Positions 22,119 through 31,598 of a DNA stretch of 64,000 nucleotides are shown in pieces (the first letter of the stretch is position 1; each line of letters starts with the position of its first letter). The position numbers and the translations under genes were made by a program. The notes below the pieces were generated by a model. That model was not told the origin of the DNA. It did no database searches and saw nothing but the letters and a program-made list of their open reading frames with translations. Source of the DNA: an uncultured delta proteobacterium (GTDB lineage Bacteria > Myxococcota_A > Polyangia > Polyangiales > Polyangiaceae); NCBI GenBank assembly GCA_903906315.1, contig CAIVJW010000384.1:1-64000 (forward strand), in the 5' to 3' direction.

Positions 22119-24203
22119 CTACCCTCGAAGGTCATCAAGGAACTCCGAGCGCGGCTCGGCGCTTGTCACCAGCAGGTGGTCCCGCGCCCTCGTACATGCG
22201 ACGTACAAAAGCTGCCGCTCCGTGTCGTACACCTCTTGAAGGTCGCTGGTGTCACCGACGGCCTCGACGCGCTCCTGCGACGGGATCACCTCGTCATCGC
22301 AGGCCATGACCACGACGGCCCTGAACTCCAACCCCTTGGCGAGGTGCATGGTGCAGATCGAGACGTGTCCGTTCGCCGTCTCGACATGCTCGTCGAGGAC
22401 CTTGAACGGCACTCCAGCCGCCTTTACGGCGGCCTTGGCTCGGTCGACCTGATCGTCGGATCGAACGAACACGCCGACCTCGTGCGGGAGGATGCCCCCC
22501 TTGCCCCGGTCCGTGAGCCAGGCCGCGACGCCAGCCACCTCCGCGTCGAACGACTTGAACGTCTCGATCGTCGGCGGCGGGCCGTTGAACACCGACACCG
22601 AGTCGTTCCGCTTCTCGTCGTTGCCGTCGACATCGCTGAAGCTCGGGCCCAGCAGGCGATCCGCCCGGCTTCGGATCTGGTGGGACGTCCGGTAGTTGAC
22701 GCGGAGGGTTCGGGAGCGCCCACGAACGTCGACCCCGAGCGCCTTCCACGAGAACGGCTGCTGGAAGATCCGTTGCCCGAGATCGCCCGCAAAAAAGAGA
22801 GCGTTCGGGCGCGTCGCGCCCAGGGTGGCGAGGAAGCGAACGTGGGCGATCGACAGGTCCTGCGCCTCGTCGACGACGGTGAAGTCGAACGGGGCGTGCT
22901 TGGCCTTCGCGATGGCGGCCGTCACGGAGGCGAACATCCCGGCCTCGGTCACGAGCTTCCTGGCGGCAAGCTCCCCCCGGACCTGATCGAAGATCGACCA
23001 GAGAAGCTTCCGCTGGGCCTCGGGCAGCCGGGTCTTGCGGCCCAGGCGTGCGACGTCTCGGTACGACTCCCAGTCGCCGAGTTGCCAGGCATCGACGACG
23101 TGCTCCCACTCCGACACCAGGAAGGTGAATGAGAACTTGTGCCCGGGGACGTTCGCGGATGCGGCCCGGATCAGGTCGGGGATCACGTCACGGTCGGCGA
23201 CGGTGACGGTTCCGACGTGCGCCTTGTGCAGCCGAAGACCGACTGCCGTGAGCGAGTGAACGTCGATCCTCTCGCCGAGCTTCGGCTCGGTGCCGAGGAG
23301 CCGCCGGAGCTTGCCCTGGAGGGCGTTGGCGAGGGTGTCGGAGTACGTCGTGAGCAGCACCCGAGCATCCGGGTTGCTTCGGGCGAGGAACGCCGCCCGA
23401 TGCAGGGCGACGATGGTCTTCCCCGTACCGGCGGAGCCGGCCACCCGCGCGGGCCCCGCGTAGTCACGCTCGACCGTCTGCCGCTGGTCGGGGTGGAGGA
23501 AGACGGTCCACCGGTCCCACGGGTAGTCGAGAGCGCGGGCAAGTTCCTCCGCGTTCGCCATTACGCGGAACCGGCGTTGGGCGTCGGGGTGGTCGAACGG
23601 GCTGGCCGACTTCGCCACCGCCGCCGCAGCCCTGGGCTTCCCGCCCGTTGCGAGTTCGAGCAGTGCCTCGACTGCTTCGGCCGGCAGGTGGTCGGTCAGC
23701 GAGAGCAGCGATTCGTCGGTTGCCTCCCTCACGTCGAGGATCCACTCTGGCGGCACGCCGTAGCCGAGCAGGGTTTGCTCGGGCAGGTCGGCGAAGACTC
23801 GCCTTGGGGGCGCCTTCTTGGGCGGCGCGGCGACCTTCCGCTCGACGTAGACCGGGACGACGACCTCCTTGACGGTTTCCCGGACCTCGACGAGTTGCGC
23901 GGCCCCGGTGGTCGGGTGCGTCTCCAGCTTCCTGCGCTCGGCCCAGGCGTACGCCTTGTGATGGTGATCGACGTAGCAGAGCAGCAGGCTCGCATCCGTT
24001 CGATGGACGATGATACGCAGGTCCATGTTTGGGCTGACGGACCAGAAGTGCTTGTCCTTTGCGTGGTCGAGCTTGTGGTACCGCAGGCCCGGCGTAGCGG
24101 GATTCATCTGAAGGTCGAAGGCTGCCATCTTTGCAGCCTTCTGCTCATCCCCGGTCAGTCGGGTGAGGCTCTCCGTGAACGTGTCAGCTATGAGGAACTG
24201 CAT
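22119..24203 (-). CDS. UvrD/PcrA-type SF1 helicase with N-terminal RelE/ParE-like domain
   Basis: 694 aa. Residues 1-95 have the RelE-fold pattern: FTESLTRLTGDEQKAAKMAA, GLRYHKLDHAKDKHFWSVSP, DLRIIVHRTDASLLLCYVDH, and HHKAYAWAERRK at 81-92. A linker follows, then the SF1 core: Walker A GSAGTGKT (256-263), VVDEAQDL (443-450), RTLRVNYRTSHQIRSRADRL and, near the end, TMHLAKGLEFRAVVVM and QLLYVACTRARDHLLV. UvrD-family helicases unwind DNA 3' to 5'. The ATG follows the methyltransferase stop by two bases, so it is coupled to the R-M genes. The RelE part may bind RNA or ribosomes, or serve only as an interaction module. Confidence 0.88.
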   Translation of the reverse strand: MQFLIADTFTESLTRLTGDEQKAAKMAAFDLQMNPATPGLRYHKLDHAKDKHFWSVSPNMDLRIIVHRTDASLLLCYVDHHHKAYAWAERRKLETHPTTGAAQLVEVRETVKEVVVPVYVERKVAAPPKKAPPRRVFADLPEQTLLGYGVPPEWILDVREATDESLLSLTDHLPAEAVEALLELATGGKPRAAAAVAKSASPFDHPDAQRRFRVMANAEELARALDYPWDRWTVFLHPDQRQTVERDYAGPARVAGSAGTGKTIVALHRAAFLARSNPDARVLLTTYSDTLANALQGKLRRLLGTEPKLGERIDVHSLTAVGLRLHKAHVGTVTVADRDVIPDLIRAASANVPGHKFSFTFLVSEWEHVVDAWQLGDWESYRDVARLGRKTRLPEAQRKLLWSIFDQVRGELAARKLVTEAGMFASVTAAIAKAKHAPFDFTVVDEAQDLSIAHVRFLATLGATRPNALFFAGDLGQRIFQQPFSWKALGVDVRGRSRTLRVNYRTSHQIRSRADRLLGPSFSDVDGNDEKRNDSVSVFNGPPPTIETFKSFDAEVAGVAAWLTDRGKGGILPHEVGVFVRSDDQVDRAKAAVKAAGVPFKVLDEHVETANGHVSICTMHLAKGLEFRAVVVMACDDEVIPSQERVEAVGDTSDLQEVYDTERQLLYVACTRARDHLLVTSAEPRSEFLDDLRG

Positions 24204-24205
24204 CA

Positions 24206-27025
24206 CTACACCTTGAAGACCTTCATCACCTCGTCGCCGAGGTGGTTGATCACCTTCACCGCGATGCGCCCGTGCGGCGGCCGTACGAACGGTCGCGAGG
24301 TGTCGCTGTTCAGGCTGGCCCACGCCTCGGCGTCGATCTCCGCCTTCAACGTCGTCTTGAGGGCCCCGTACGGGTCGTTCGCCCCGAGGAAGTAGGCGTG
24401 GCGCACGAAGAACGACTCCTCGTTGTAGTCGGTGTCGATGAACCAGCAGGCGATGCCGCCGGGCCCACTGCTCTCGATCTCTCCGGTCTGCGGCTTGAAC
24501 ACGTCGACGCCGTTGACCTTCACCCGGAGCGCGCCGCCCTTCTCCGTGATGAGGTCGATGTCGGGCTCCCCGAAGACCACGAACAGGTTGCCCTTGCCCG
24601 TGTTCTTGAGGTTCTCGGACATGTGCAGGTCGGCGTTCATGCGGGCCTTGAGCACCGGGAGCCGGCCGAGCTTGTTGAACTCCGTCGTGTGGGCCTCGTA
24701 GTTGAAGGCGCAAGCGACGAGCACATCGAAGCCGGCCTCCGCGGCCTCTCGGGCGGCGGCGACCAAATCGGTCCGCTGGACGGTGCCGAACTCGGGCCCG
24801 ATGAAGATGGCGGCGCGCCGCTCGACGTCGGCCTCCAGATAGCGCCCCTCGGCACAGACCAGATCCCCTGGCCACCGGACGAGGCTCGTGAAGCCGATCT
24901 TGTCGGCCTTGTGCGCTTGCTGCACTCCGGCGACGCGCAGGTTCTCAAGGACCATGTCGGGGAACGAGAGCTTCGCCCCGTACTTCTCGGTCCGCTCGGC
25001 CACCCGGTCGATGAGGTCGCCGTTCTCGTCGACCGCCACCATCCGGTGGGGGCTCAGGCTCTCGACCGTGAACGGCCCGGCGACGCGGACCTTCTTCTTG
25101 TCCTCGTAGGGCTTGTCGTAGAGGTACTCGAACTCGGCCTTCGCGGCGATCGAGGCGTCGATCTCCTTCTGGCGACCAATGCGCGCCTGCCACCAGCCGG
25201 CATGGAGCTTCTTGGCGGGCTCGGGCCACGCGTTGTCGGCTTCGCGAGGAACCTCCCACTCCTGCCACTTCTTCTTGAGGGTGGCGTTCAGCTTCTCGCG
25301 GAGGGGCTCCAGGACGCCCTGCCACTTCTCCCAGAGCACGTCGATCTCGGTGTTGTTGGCGATCGACTTGAGGGTGATGTGGGGAACCCGCTCGTTGACG
25401 AACCCATGACGGATGTTGCCCTGGACCGGCTGCGAGCTTGGGGCGGTACGGGCGACTTCCGCCTCCTTGACCTGCCCTTCCTTCGAGTCGGCGAGCAGGT
25501 AGAACGGGTAGCGAGCCCCCATGACGCGGGCTCGTGCTAGGGCCAGGGCGACGCGGGACGTATCGATCGTGATCCACCGCCGGCCCCATTGCTCCGCGAC
25601 GTGGGCTGCGGTGCCCGAACCGCACGTGGGATCGAGCACGAGGTCACCCGGATCCGTCACCATCAAGATGCAGCGCTCGACAACCTTGCCCGACGTCTGC
25701 ACGACGTACACCTTGTCCATCGCGCTACCAGATTGCGTGTCGACCCAAAGGTCGGTGACTGGGAATACTGGAAAGTCGCCGTGAAATCGAACATAGTTCA
25801 GGCTGTTGCCCGCGAGTTCGATTCTCGATGCTGCTTGCAGCCTCTTCATCCCGAGTTCGTTCGTCTTCCAGCGAGACGACATCGATGGTCGCACGGTCGC
25901 GCCATGATGCGACACAGCGAACCAACTTGCCGCTCCCTCGCCTTTCGCGCGCCCCACAGATTGACTTGTCAGGGTTTGAAGCCGGAAGACCCTATTTGCC
26001 TGTCCAGATGCCACGGTCGTGCCGACTTCACTCGACCTCAGGCGCGTCCGCAGACCGTTCTCATGCTGGAGAAATGTGTAGGTCGCGTCGCCATCCTCCC
26101 CCAGACGGCGATCCAGGTAGCACTGACGGTACTTCAGGTGCTCGACATCCTTCGCGTACATCAAAATGAAGTCTGTGGTTCCCGGGAGGTGCTCGCTCGT
26201 CGCTCCACTGGTCTTCTTCACTGAAATCTGCGCGACGCAGTTTGCAGGCCCAAATACCTCATCGAGAACAACGCGCACTCGATGGACATTCTCGTCGCCG
26301 ATCTGCACGAAGAGCGCGCCGGTAGTTGCGAGTAGGTCACGAGCCACCGTGAGGCGATCGCGCAGGTACGTCAGGTAGCTGTGTATGCCGTCTCGCCAAG
26401 TGTCGCGAAACGCCTTCACCTGCTCGGGTTCACGAGTGATGTGGCCCGCGTTGCCGTCCTTCACGTCGCGGCTGGTCGTCGACCACTGGAAGTTCGAGTT
26501 GAACTTGATGCCGTACGGGGGGTCGAAGTAGATGCACTGGACCTTCCCCCGAAGCCCTTCGCGCTCGGCTAGGCTCGCCATCACCTGGAGCGAGTCGCCC
26601 AGGATCATGCGGTTCGCCCAGTTCTGATCGTGCTGGTAAAACTCGGTCTTGTCGGCGTCCTTGGGGATGCCGTTGAAGTCCCCGAACAGGTCGGCCTGGT
26701 GCCCCGACTGCTGTGACCGCCCACCCTTCGTCTGCCGCAGAAGCTCCTCGATCAGACTCTTCGGGTGGACCTTCTCCTGGATGTAGAGGGGCGGCGCGTG
26801 GACAACGAGGTCGCTCCAGTCCTGCTCGTCCTTGCCTCGCCAGACGAGTTGCGGGTCGAGGTCCGGGTTGCGCGGGTAGCGAAGCTCCTTCGGCTTCAGG
26901 TCTTCACCCCGGAGCACCGGCTGGAACTCGGCCGTGGGGATGTTCTTCCGCTTGTCGCTCGGGTGCCGGATGGCTTCGACGGTCTTCGCGGTGCTCGGCG
27001 TGCTGGTCGTCTTCTTCGGAGGCAT
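24206..27025 (-). CDS. Type III-like Mod DNA methyltransferase (beta class)
   Basis: 939 aa. Catalytic motif IV FDPPYG (167-172) precedes SAM motif I DPTCGSGT (465-472), the order of beta-class amino-methyltransferases such as type III Mod. The region between them (TYLRDRLTVARDLLATTGAL, FVQIGDENVH, TTDFILMYAKD) is typical. The long C-terminal part (500-939) probably holds the target-recognition and coupling regions. It is longer than classical Mod (about 650 aa), as usual for the branch paired with BPTD_3080-type Res proteins. Two bases separate its start from the Res stop. Confidence 0.92.
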   Translation of the reverse strand: MPPKKTTSTPSTAKTVEAIRHPSDKRKNIPTAEFQPVLRGEDLKPKELRYPRNPDLDPQLVWRGKDEQDWSDLVVHAPPLYIQEKVHPKSLIEELLRQTKGGRSQQSGHQADLFGDFNGIPKDADKTEFYQHDQNWANRMILGDSLQVMASLAEREGLRGKVQCIYFDPPYGIKFNSNFQWSTTSRDVKDGNAGHITREPEQVKAFRDTWRDGIHSYLTYLRDRLTVARDLLATTGALFVQIGDENVHRVRVVLDEVFGPANCVAQISVKKTSGATSEHLPGTTDFILMYAKDVEHLKYRQCYLDRRLGEDGDATYTFLQHENGLRTRLRSSEVGTTVASGQANRVFRLQTLTSQSVGRAKGEGAASWFAVSHHGATVRPSMSSRWKTNELGMKRLQAASRIELAGNSLNYVRFHGDFPVFPVTDLWVDTQSGSAMDKVYVVQTSGKVVERCILMVTDPGDLVLDPTCGSGTAAHVAEQWGRRWITIDTSRVALALARARVMGARYPFYLLADSKEGQVKEAEVARTAPSSQPVQGNIRHGFVNERVPHITLKSIANNTEIDVLWEKWQGVLEPLREKLNATLKKKWQEWEVPREADNAWPEPAKKLHAGWWQARIGRQKEIDASIAAKAEFEYLYDKPYEDKKKVRVAGPFTVESLSPHRMVAVDENGDLIDRVAERTEKYGAKLSFPDMVLENLRVAGVQQAHKADKIGFTSLVRWPGDLVCAEGRYLEADVERRAAIFIGPEFGTVQRTDLVAAAREAAEAGFDVLVACAFNYEAHTTEFNKLGRLPVLKARMNADLHMSENLKNTGKGNLFVVFGEPDIDLITEKGGALRVKVNGVDVFKPQTGEIESSGPGGIACWFIDTDYNEESFFVRHAYFLGANDPYGALKTTLKAEIDAEAWASLNSDTSRPFVRPPHGRIAVKVINHLGDEVMKVFKV

Positions 27026-27027
27026 GG

Positions 27028-30000
27028 CTAGTTCTTCTCGGTCGACGGCGATGCGGTCGTGGTTGCGAGTAGGTCGGCGAACGCCTTCTCGACCTTCGCC
27101 TCGAAGTCGGCCTCGATGCGGTAGATCTCCGTGAACTCCGCGAAGGCCCACCGGCCGTGCGTCCCGAGGTGGTTCACGCCGGGCACCCAATACGTATCCA
27201 TCGTCGCCTTTTTCTCTTTCGCGTCCTCGCGGCGGTAGCCCTTGATCTCGACGATCAGGTGGAGCGGGTCGTCGGGGCCGTGACCGTCGTCCACGAGGAC
27301 GATGAAGTCCGGCAAGTACTTCCGGGCCACGGAGCCGAAGCGGTAGGGCACTTCGAGGCCGAGATTCTGGTTCTTGACGTAGGCCAACACCTTCGGGTGA
27401 GCCTCGGCGACGCGGCAGAACTCGCCTTCCCAATCGCTATCGAGGATCACCCAGTTGATGTGGCAGCGGTCGGCTCGCGGCTGCCACCGCAGCGTCTTCG
27501 ACGTGTTGAAGCGGACCGTACTCGTCGATCCCGTCGAGTTGTACGGGTCGAGGAGCGCCTTTACCGGCTTGCTCCCGAGGAACGACGCGGTGATGGCCCG
27601 CGTGATCCGCTCGCAGGCGACGTCGGCAAGCTGCTCGTACATCAGCAGCGCCGGGTACGTCCCGCCCTTGCACACGAGGCAGGTGTCGAGCCACTCCTTG
27701 GTGATGCGCTTCAACTGCCCGAAGAGGTGGAGCTTCGGCTCTTCCCCTGGGTCGCGCCACTTCGTGTAGAGCAGCCGGTGCGTCAGGTGGAACACGAGCG
27801 TCGACGGGCGCATGTCGGCCAGGTGGTCCAGGCTCATGTCGGCTGTCTCGCCGATGATGCCGGCGTTCTGCGTGACCGACGGGCCGACGAGGTCGGGGGT
27901 TAGCTCCAGGATCGAGTCGTCGCTGAAGGTGGCGGTCAGCCGCTCCTCGGGTAGGTCGACGCGGTAGCCGTCGACGCGAGGGAAGTGGATCTCCAGCGCG
28001 TCTCGGTCGGGCCGCACGGCCTTGACGACGATGGTCTCTCGTGGCGGTTGCGGCGGGGCCGGGACCGGCTTGGCTGTGAAGTCGAAGGGGATGCCGAACA
28101 CGTCGGCGTACTCGACGTTGAACAACCCCTCCTCGTTGAGGTCGTACGACTGCCGGCGGAGCGCGCGACCGATCACCTGCTCACAGAGGAGCTGCGTGCC
28201 GAAGGCCCGGATGCCGAGGACGTGCGTGACCGTGTTAGCGTCCCACCCCTCCGTGAGCATCGAGACGGACACGACGCAACGGATGCCGCCGCCGAGAGTG
28301 CCGGGCTTGCCGACGGTGTTCATCACCTCCCGGAGAAGCTCCTGGTCGGTGATGTCCTCGGCCCGGTGGGCATCCCCCGTCCGTTCGACCATCTCGCGCC
28401 GGAACCGCTCGATCTCGGTGGCCGCCATCTTGCGGAAGTTGTCGTCGAGGGCGTCCCCCGCTTCGAGCTGCTCGCTGTCGATGAGCAGCGTGTGGGGCCG
28501 GGGCAGGGGGTTGCCGTGCTCGTCGGTGTTCCTGAAGAGGGGCAGGCGCCCCGCTTCCGGCGTCTCGCTACCGTTGGCGTGTTTGCGGGTGAACCCGGAC
28601 ACGTAGTCGTAGACGAGCTTCGAGATCGCCGTGTTCTGGCAGACGATGATGAAGCACGGCGGCTCCTTGATGTCGCGCTCCGCCCAGAGCTTGAAGGTCT
28701 TCTCGTAGTGGCCGTAGAGCGCCGAGAGCGCCGTCTGGAGTCGAGCGGGGAGCTTGAGCGGGTCGAGGTCTTCGCCGCCCGCCCGCCCTTTCTTGGGCAT
28801 GTCGGCGCGGATGTGCTCCCAAAGCGTTCGGAACATCGGCATCTCGCTGCCTGAGATGTTCTCGGCGACCGGCACGCGGGGGAGCTTCACGATCCCGCAC
28901 TCGATCGCATCCATGAGGGAGAAGTCGCTCATGGTCCACGGGAACAGCGTGCCTTCGGCGTAGCCGGAGCCGCTCAAGAAGAACGGCGTCGCGGACAGGT
29001 CCAGGATGCGGCCGACCCCGAGCTTCCGGGTCACGGCTTCGAGGCCCGCGATCCACAGTCGCGCCGCCTCGTTGTTCTTCTCGGCTTCCTTCCGCTCGTC
29101 GCCCTTGAGGTCTTCGTCGTCGGGCTCTTCGGGCTTCTCACGGTAGCAGTGGTGCGCCTCGTCGTTGATGACGAGGATGTTCTTCATCCCCATGAGGTCG
29201 GGCATGACCCGCTGGATCATCTGCCCTTCGGTCTCCAGCGTGTCTAAGTCGTCCCCGACCCTTCCCTTGAGAAGGGCGCGGCCTCCGGCCGAAAGCTCGA
29301 CCCGCTCCCTGAGCTTGAAGGCATGGAAGTTCGTGATGACGATCTTCGCCCGTTGCACGTCTTCGAGCATGTCGTTCGGGACAAGCTCGCGGGTGGAGTA
29401 GTAGTTGTCGGGGTCGTTCGGCTGGAGGACGCGCAGCCGGTCCTTGATCGTAAGGCCCGGCGTGCAGACGAGAAACCCACGGGTGAAGGTCTTGCTGCCC
29501 GGTCGACGTACCGCGTTCACCGTCTGCCAGGCGATGAGCATCGCCATCACGGTCGTCTTCCCGGCCCCCGTGGCGAGCTTCAGGGCGAGCCGCATCAAGC
29601 CCGGGTTGGCATCCCGGTTCGCCGCCTCCAGTAGCCCGAGCAGGGGCTTGCCGTGCTTGGAGTTCGGGGCGACCTCGGTCAGCCAGATGGCCGTCTCCAC
29701 CGCCTCGACCTGGCAGAAGAACGGCCGGAGGCCGCTGTACTTGTGGCTTCGCCAGTGTTGAAGGAGGCGAGCGGTCTCGGGCGTAACCTGCCAGTGACTC
29801 GGGTTGGGGATCGATCGCCACGCTTCTACGTGACCGCGCACCTGGTTGATGATGCCGGTCGTGTCGTACTGCTGCTCCTTCGTCGACAGGCCCTTGCCCT
29901 CGTCGAAGACCATCTCCTCCTGAACCGCCGTCCGACGCTTCTTCGGCTTGGGGATCGGCGTGATGAACTCGGCCTTGCGCCGCGCCTCGATGATCTTCTG

Positions 30001-30117
30001 CGTTGGTTGCCCGGTCTTGTCGAGTTCCCAGTGGCGCCCCGGCCGCTCGTAGGGCGAGTTGAGGATCGGGTGCGAGAAGAACGGGTTCTCGTCGGCGGGG
30101 GGCGTGCTGAGCGGCAT
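27028..30117 (-). CDS. Type III-like restriction subunit Res (helicase plus PD-(D/E)XK nuclease)
   Basis: 1029 aa. SF2 motifs: LATGAGKT (181-188), VINDEAHH (316-323), ILDLSATPFF, then a GIRCVVSVSMLTEGWDANTV block and QVIGRALRR. A C-terminal nuclease has PD at 936-937 and E957-x-K959 in VEIKGYR, the PD-(D/E)XK signature. It matches the BPTD_3080-like Res family and should cut DNA lacking methylation by the adjacent Mod. First gene of a leftward operon; a good promoter (30153-30181) lies upstream. Confidence 0.92.
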   Translation of the reverse strand: MPLSTPPADENPFFSHPILNSPYERPGRHWELDKTGQPTQKIIEARRKAEFITPIPKPKKRRTAVQEEMVFDEGKGLSTKEQQYDTTGIINQVRGHVEAWRSIPNPSHWQVTPETARLLQHWRSHKYSGLRPFFCQVEAVETAIWLTEVAPNSKHGKPLLGLLEAANRDANPGLMRLALKLATGAGKTTVMAMLIAWQTVNAVRRPGSKTFTRGFLVCTPGLTIKDRLRVLQPNDPDNYYSTRELVPNDMLEDVQRAKIVITNFHAFKLRERVELSAGGRALLKGRVGDDLDTLETEGQMIQRVMPDLMGMKNILVINDEAHHCYREKPEEPDDEDLKGDERKEAEKNNEAARLWIAGLEAVTRKLGVGRILDLSATPFFLSGSGYAEGTLFPWTMSDFSLMDAIECGIVKLPRVPVAENISGSEMPMFRTLWEHIRADMPKKGRAGGEDLDPLKLPARLQTALSALYGHYEKTFKLWAERDIKEPPCFIIVCQNTAISKLVYDYVSGFTRKHANGSETPEAGRLPLFRNTDEHGNPLPRPHTLLIDSEQLEAGDALDDNFRKMAATEIERFRREMVERTGDAHRAEDITDQELLREVMNTVGKPGTLGGGIRCVVSVSMLTEGWDANTVTHVLGIRAFGTQLLCEQVIGRALRRQSYDLNEEGLFNVEYADVFGIPFDFTAKPVPAPPQPPRETIVVKAVRPDRDALEIHFPRVDGYRVDLPEERLTATFSDDSILELTPDLVGPSVTQNAGIIGETADMSLDHLADMRPSTLVFHLTHRLLYTKWRDPGEEPKLHLFGQLKRITKEWLDTCLVCKGGTYPALLMYEQLADVACERITRAITASFLGSKPVKALLDPYNSTGSTSTVRFNTSKTLRWQPRADRCHINWVILDSDWEGEFCRVAEAHPKVLAYVKNQNLGLEVPYRFGSVARKYLPDFIVLVDDGHGPDDPLHLIVEIKGYRREDAKEKKATMDTYWVPGVNHLGTHGRWAFAEFTEIYRIEADFEAKVEKAFADLLATTTASPSTEKN

Positions 30118-30152
30118 GGCGATCTGGAAGGCCCTGGAGCGTTGGGGCCGCG

Positions 30153-30181
30153 ATCATACGGGGCCGCTCGCCCGTCCCCAA
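30153..30181 (-). promoter_or_regulatory. Candidate promoter of the restriction operon
   Basis: On the minus strand TTGGGG (30181-30176) and TATGAT (30158-30153), 17 bp apart, give a predicted start about 29 bases before the Res ATG. The best promoter-like match seen in the window. Confidence 0.55.
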
Positions 30182-30234
30182 GGGCTTCGGCTGAACCAGG
30201 CTGAACTCCCACACGCCGCCGTGTACCCATCGTC

Positions 30235-30519
30235 ATGGCGCACGTTCGCTTCGATTTTCGCCCCGACGACCACGGGCCCGTCCCCGACCTCCCCCCGCTC
30301 CTGACGGCCACGGCGCCCCCCGCCTGCGAGGTCTGCGGGGGCCCCGTTCCCACGAGCAAGCCTGCCCGATGCTGTTCCGCCCGCTGCCGAGCGGAAGCCT
30401 CTCGCCGTCGAAGGGCCAAGGCCGACCGCATCCGCCTGGACGCCGCTGAGGCCGCGCTCCTCGATGCCCTCCGCATGGTCGGGGAGCTGCGGGCCGAGTT
30501 GGCCCGGAGGGCAGCGTGA
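30235..30519 (+). CDS. Small zinc-ribbon-like protein, 94 aa
   Basis: A CxxC pair (CEVCG) followed by CCSARC forms a likely zinc knuckle near residues 31-51, then an Arg-rich helix and a Leu/Ala-rich coiled coil (ALLDALRMVGELRAELARRA). Proteins of this shape are common on mobile elements and bind nucleic acid. Divergent from the restriction operon and coupled to the next gene (TGATG). Confidence 0.65.
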   Translation: MAHVRFDFRPDDHGPVPDLPPLLTATAPPACEVCGGPVPTSKPARCCSARCRAEASRRRRAKADRIRLDAAEAALLDALRMVGELRAELARRAA

Positions 30520-30830
30520 TGCTCGACGACACCGGCACGTTCGAACTGCCCCCGCTTACCCCCGAGCTGGCCGAAGACGACGAGCGGCTCGGGGAGGCGG
30601 CGGATTACGTCATCCGGATCGACCCCACGGCGAGCAGGCGTGCCCACGAGATCGCCGAGCATCAGGCGTGGCTCCGTGACGCGGTGGACGCGGACGCCTA
30701 CAGGCTCGTCTTGGAGATCGAGGCACGCCAGACGGAGAGGTGGGCAGATCTGCTACTTGTGGTCGCCGCGTGGGCGTTCGGGGAGGGGCGGCGGCATCCG
30801 ATGGCGCCCGGTGATGGGGGTGGGTCGTGA
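30519..30830 (+). CDS. Hypothetical protein, 103 aa
   Basis: ATG overlaps the upstream stop (TGATG). An acidic N-terminus (PELAEDDERLGEAADYVIRI), then a long helix (WLRDAVDADAYRLVLEIEAR) and a hydrophobic helix (WADLLLVVAAWAFGEG). Not recognised. The middle gene of three coupled small genes. Confidence 0.6.
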   Translation: MLDDTGTFELPPLTPELAEDDERLGEAADYVIRIDPTASRRAHEIAEHQAWLRDAVDADAYRLVLEIEARQTERWADLLLVVAAWAFGEGRRHPMAPGDGGGS

Positions 30831-31165
30831 AGGGGCGCGTGAAAGACGGAAGCGATTCCGCCTTTGAGGGCGGTGGGCCCGCCCGTGGGCGCCGTGGACA
30901 GAGGCGCGCTGCCGCCACGACCAAGCTCATCGACACGCCGATGGCCATCGCGTCCGACGGCACGCTCTTGATCAACCTCACGCACCTCGACTCGTCCGGG
31001 GACGTGCTCCGGGACGCGCGCCGGCTCATGCGAGACGGGCACCAGGTGTTCGTGGGCGTCGCGCTGGGGCCCGGGATGCGGCGGCTGGTCCTGCGGGAGG
31101 TCGATCAGGTGCTCGCCGATGTGGTCGGCAGGGCGGGCCCTCGCCTCAGCGGCCCCCGCCGTTGA
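30827..31165 (+). CDS. Hypothetical protein, 112 aa
   Basis: GTG overlapping the previous stop (GTGA). A disordered basic N-terminus is followed by IASDGTLLINLTHLDSSGDV and RLMRDGHQVFVGVALGPGMR, probable strands of a small fold. Unknown function. Third gene of the small operon starting at 30235. Convergent with the HTH gene at 31171. Confidence 0.55.
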   Translation: MKGRVKDGSDSAFEGGGPARGRRGQRRAAATTKLIDTPMAIASDGTLLINLTHLDSSGDVLRDARRLMRDGHQVFVGVALGPGMRRLVLREVDQVLADVVGRAGPRLSGPRR

Positions 31166-31170
31166 CCGCC

Positions 31171-31479
31171 CTACCGCGCTGGCCGTCTCACCCGCTGGGA
31201 TGGCTTCCTGCGCTCGGGCTGCTCGACCTTCGCGGCGTACAGGGGTTCGTCGAGCACGGGCTGCCCGGCCACGGTGACGAGGTCGGCGACCGAGACGCCG
31301 TACTTCTGCGCGAGGAGGAACAACGTCCTGAGGGTCGGGTTGCCGCCGCCTCGTTCAAGCGCCGCGAGCAGTCGGAACGTAAGGGCTTCGGCTGCCGCCT
31401 CCTCCTGCGTGAGCCGGGCCCGCCACCTGGCCTTGCGGGCGTTCGAGCCCACCAGCTTGGCGAACCGCGTGAAATCCAC
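31171..31479 (-). CDS. XRE-family transcriptional regulator
   Basis: 102 aa. A helix-turn-helix spans about residues 12-62: GSNARKARWRARLTQEEAAA, ALERGGGNPTLRTLFLLAQK, YGVSVADLVTV. A basic tail follows. A single-domain repressor or antitoxin-like protein; no toxin partner is adjacent. The start lies 19 bp before the lipoprotein gene's upstream region. Confidence 0.85.
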   Translation of the reverse strand: MDFTRFAKLVGSNARKARWRARLTQEEAAAEALTFRLLAALERGGGNPTLRTLFLLAQKYGVSVADLVTVAGQPVLDEPLYAAKVEQPERRKPSQRVRRPAR

Positions 31480-31598
31480 CGAGGAACTTCACGCCAAGGC
31501 AGCCCCTCTAGACAGTCCAGTAAAAGGATGGTCTCGTGCGGCGCCGAAAACGAACACGAGGCCCGGTCGCTCGTGATGACCGGGGACGGAGGATGGCG

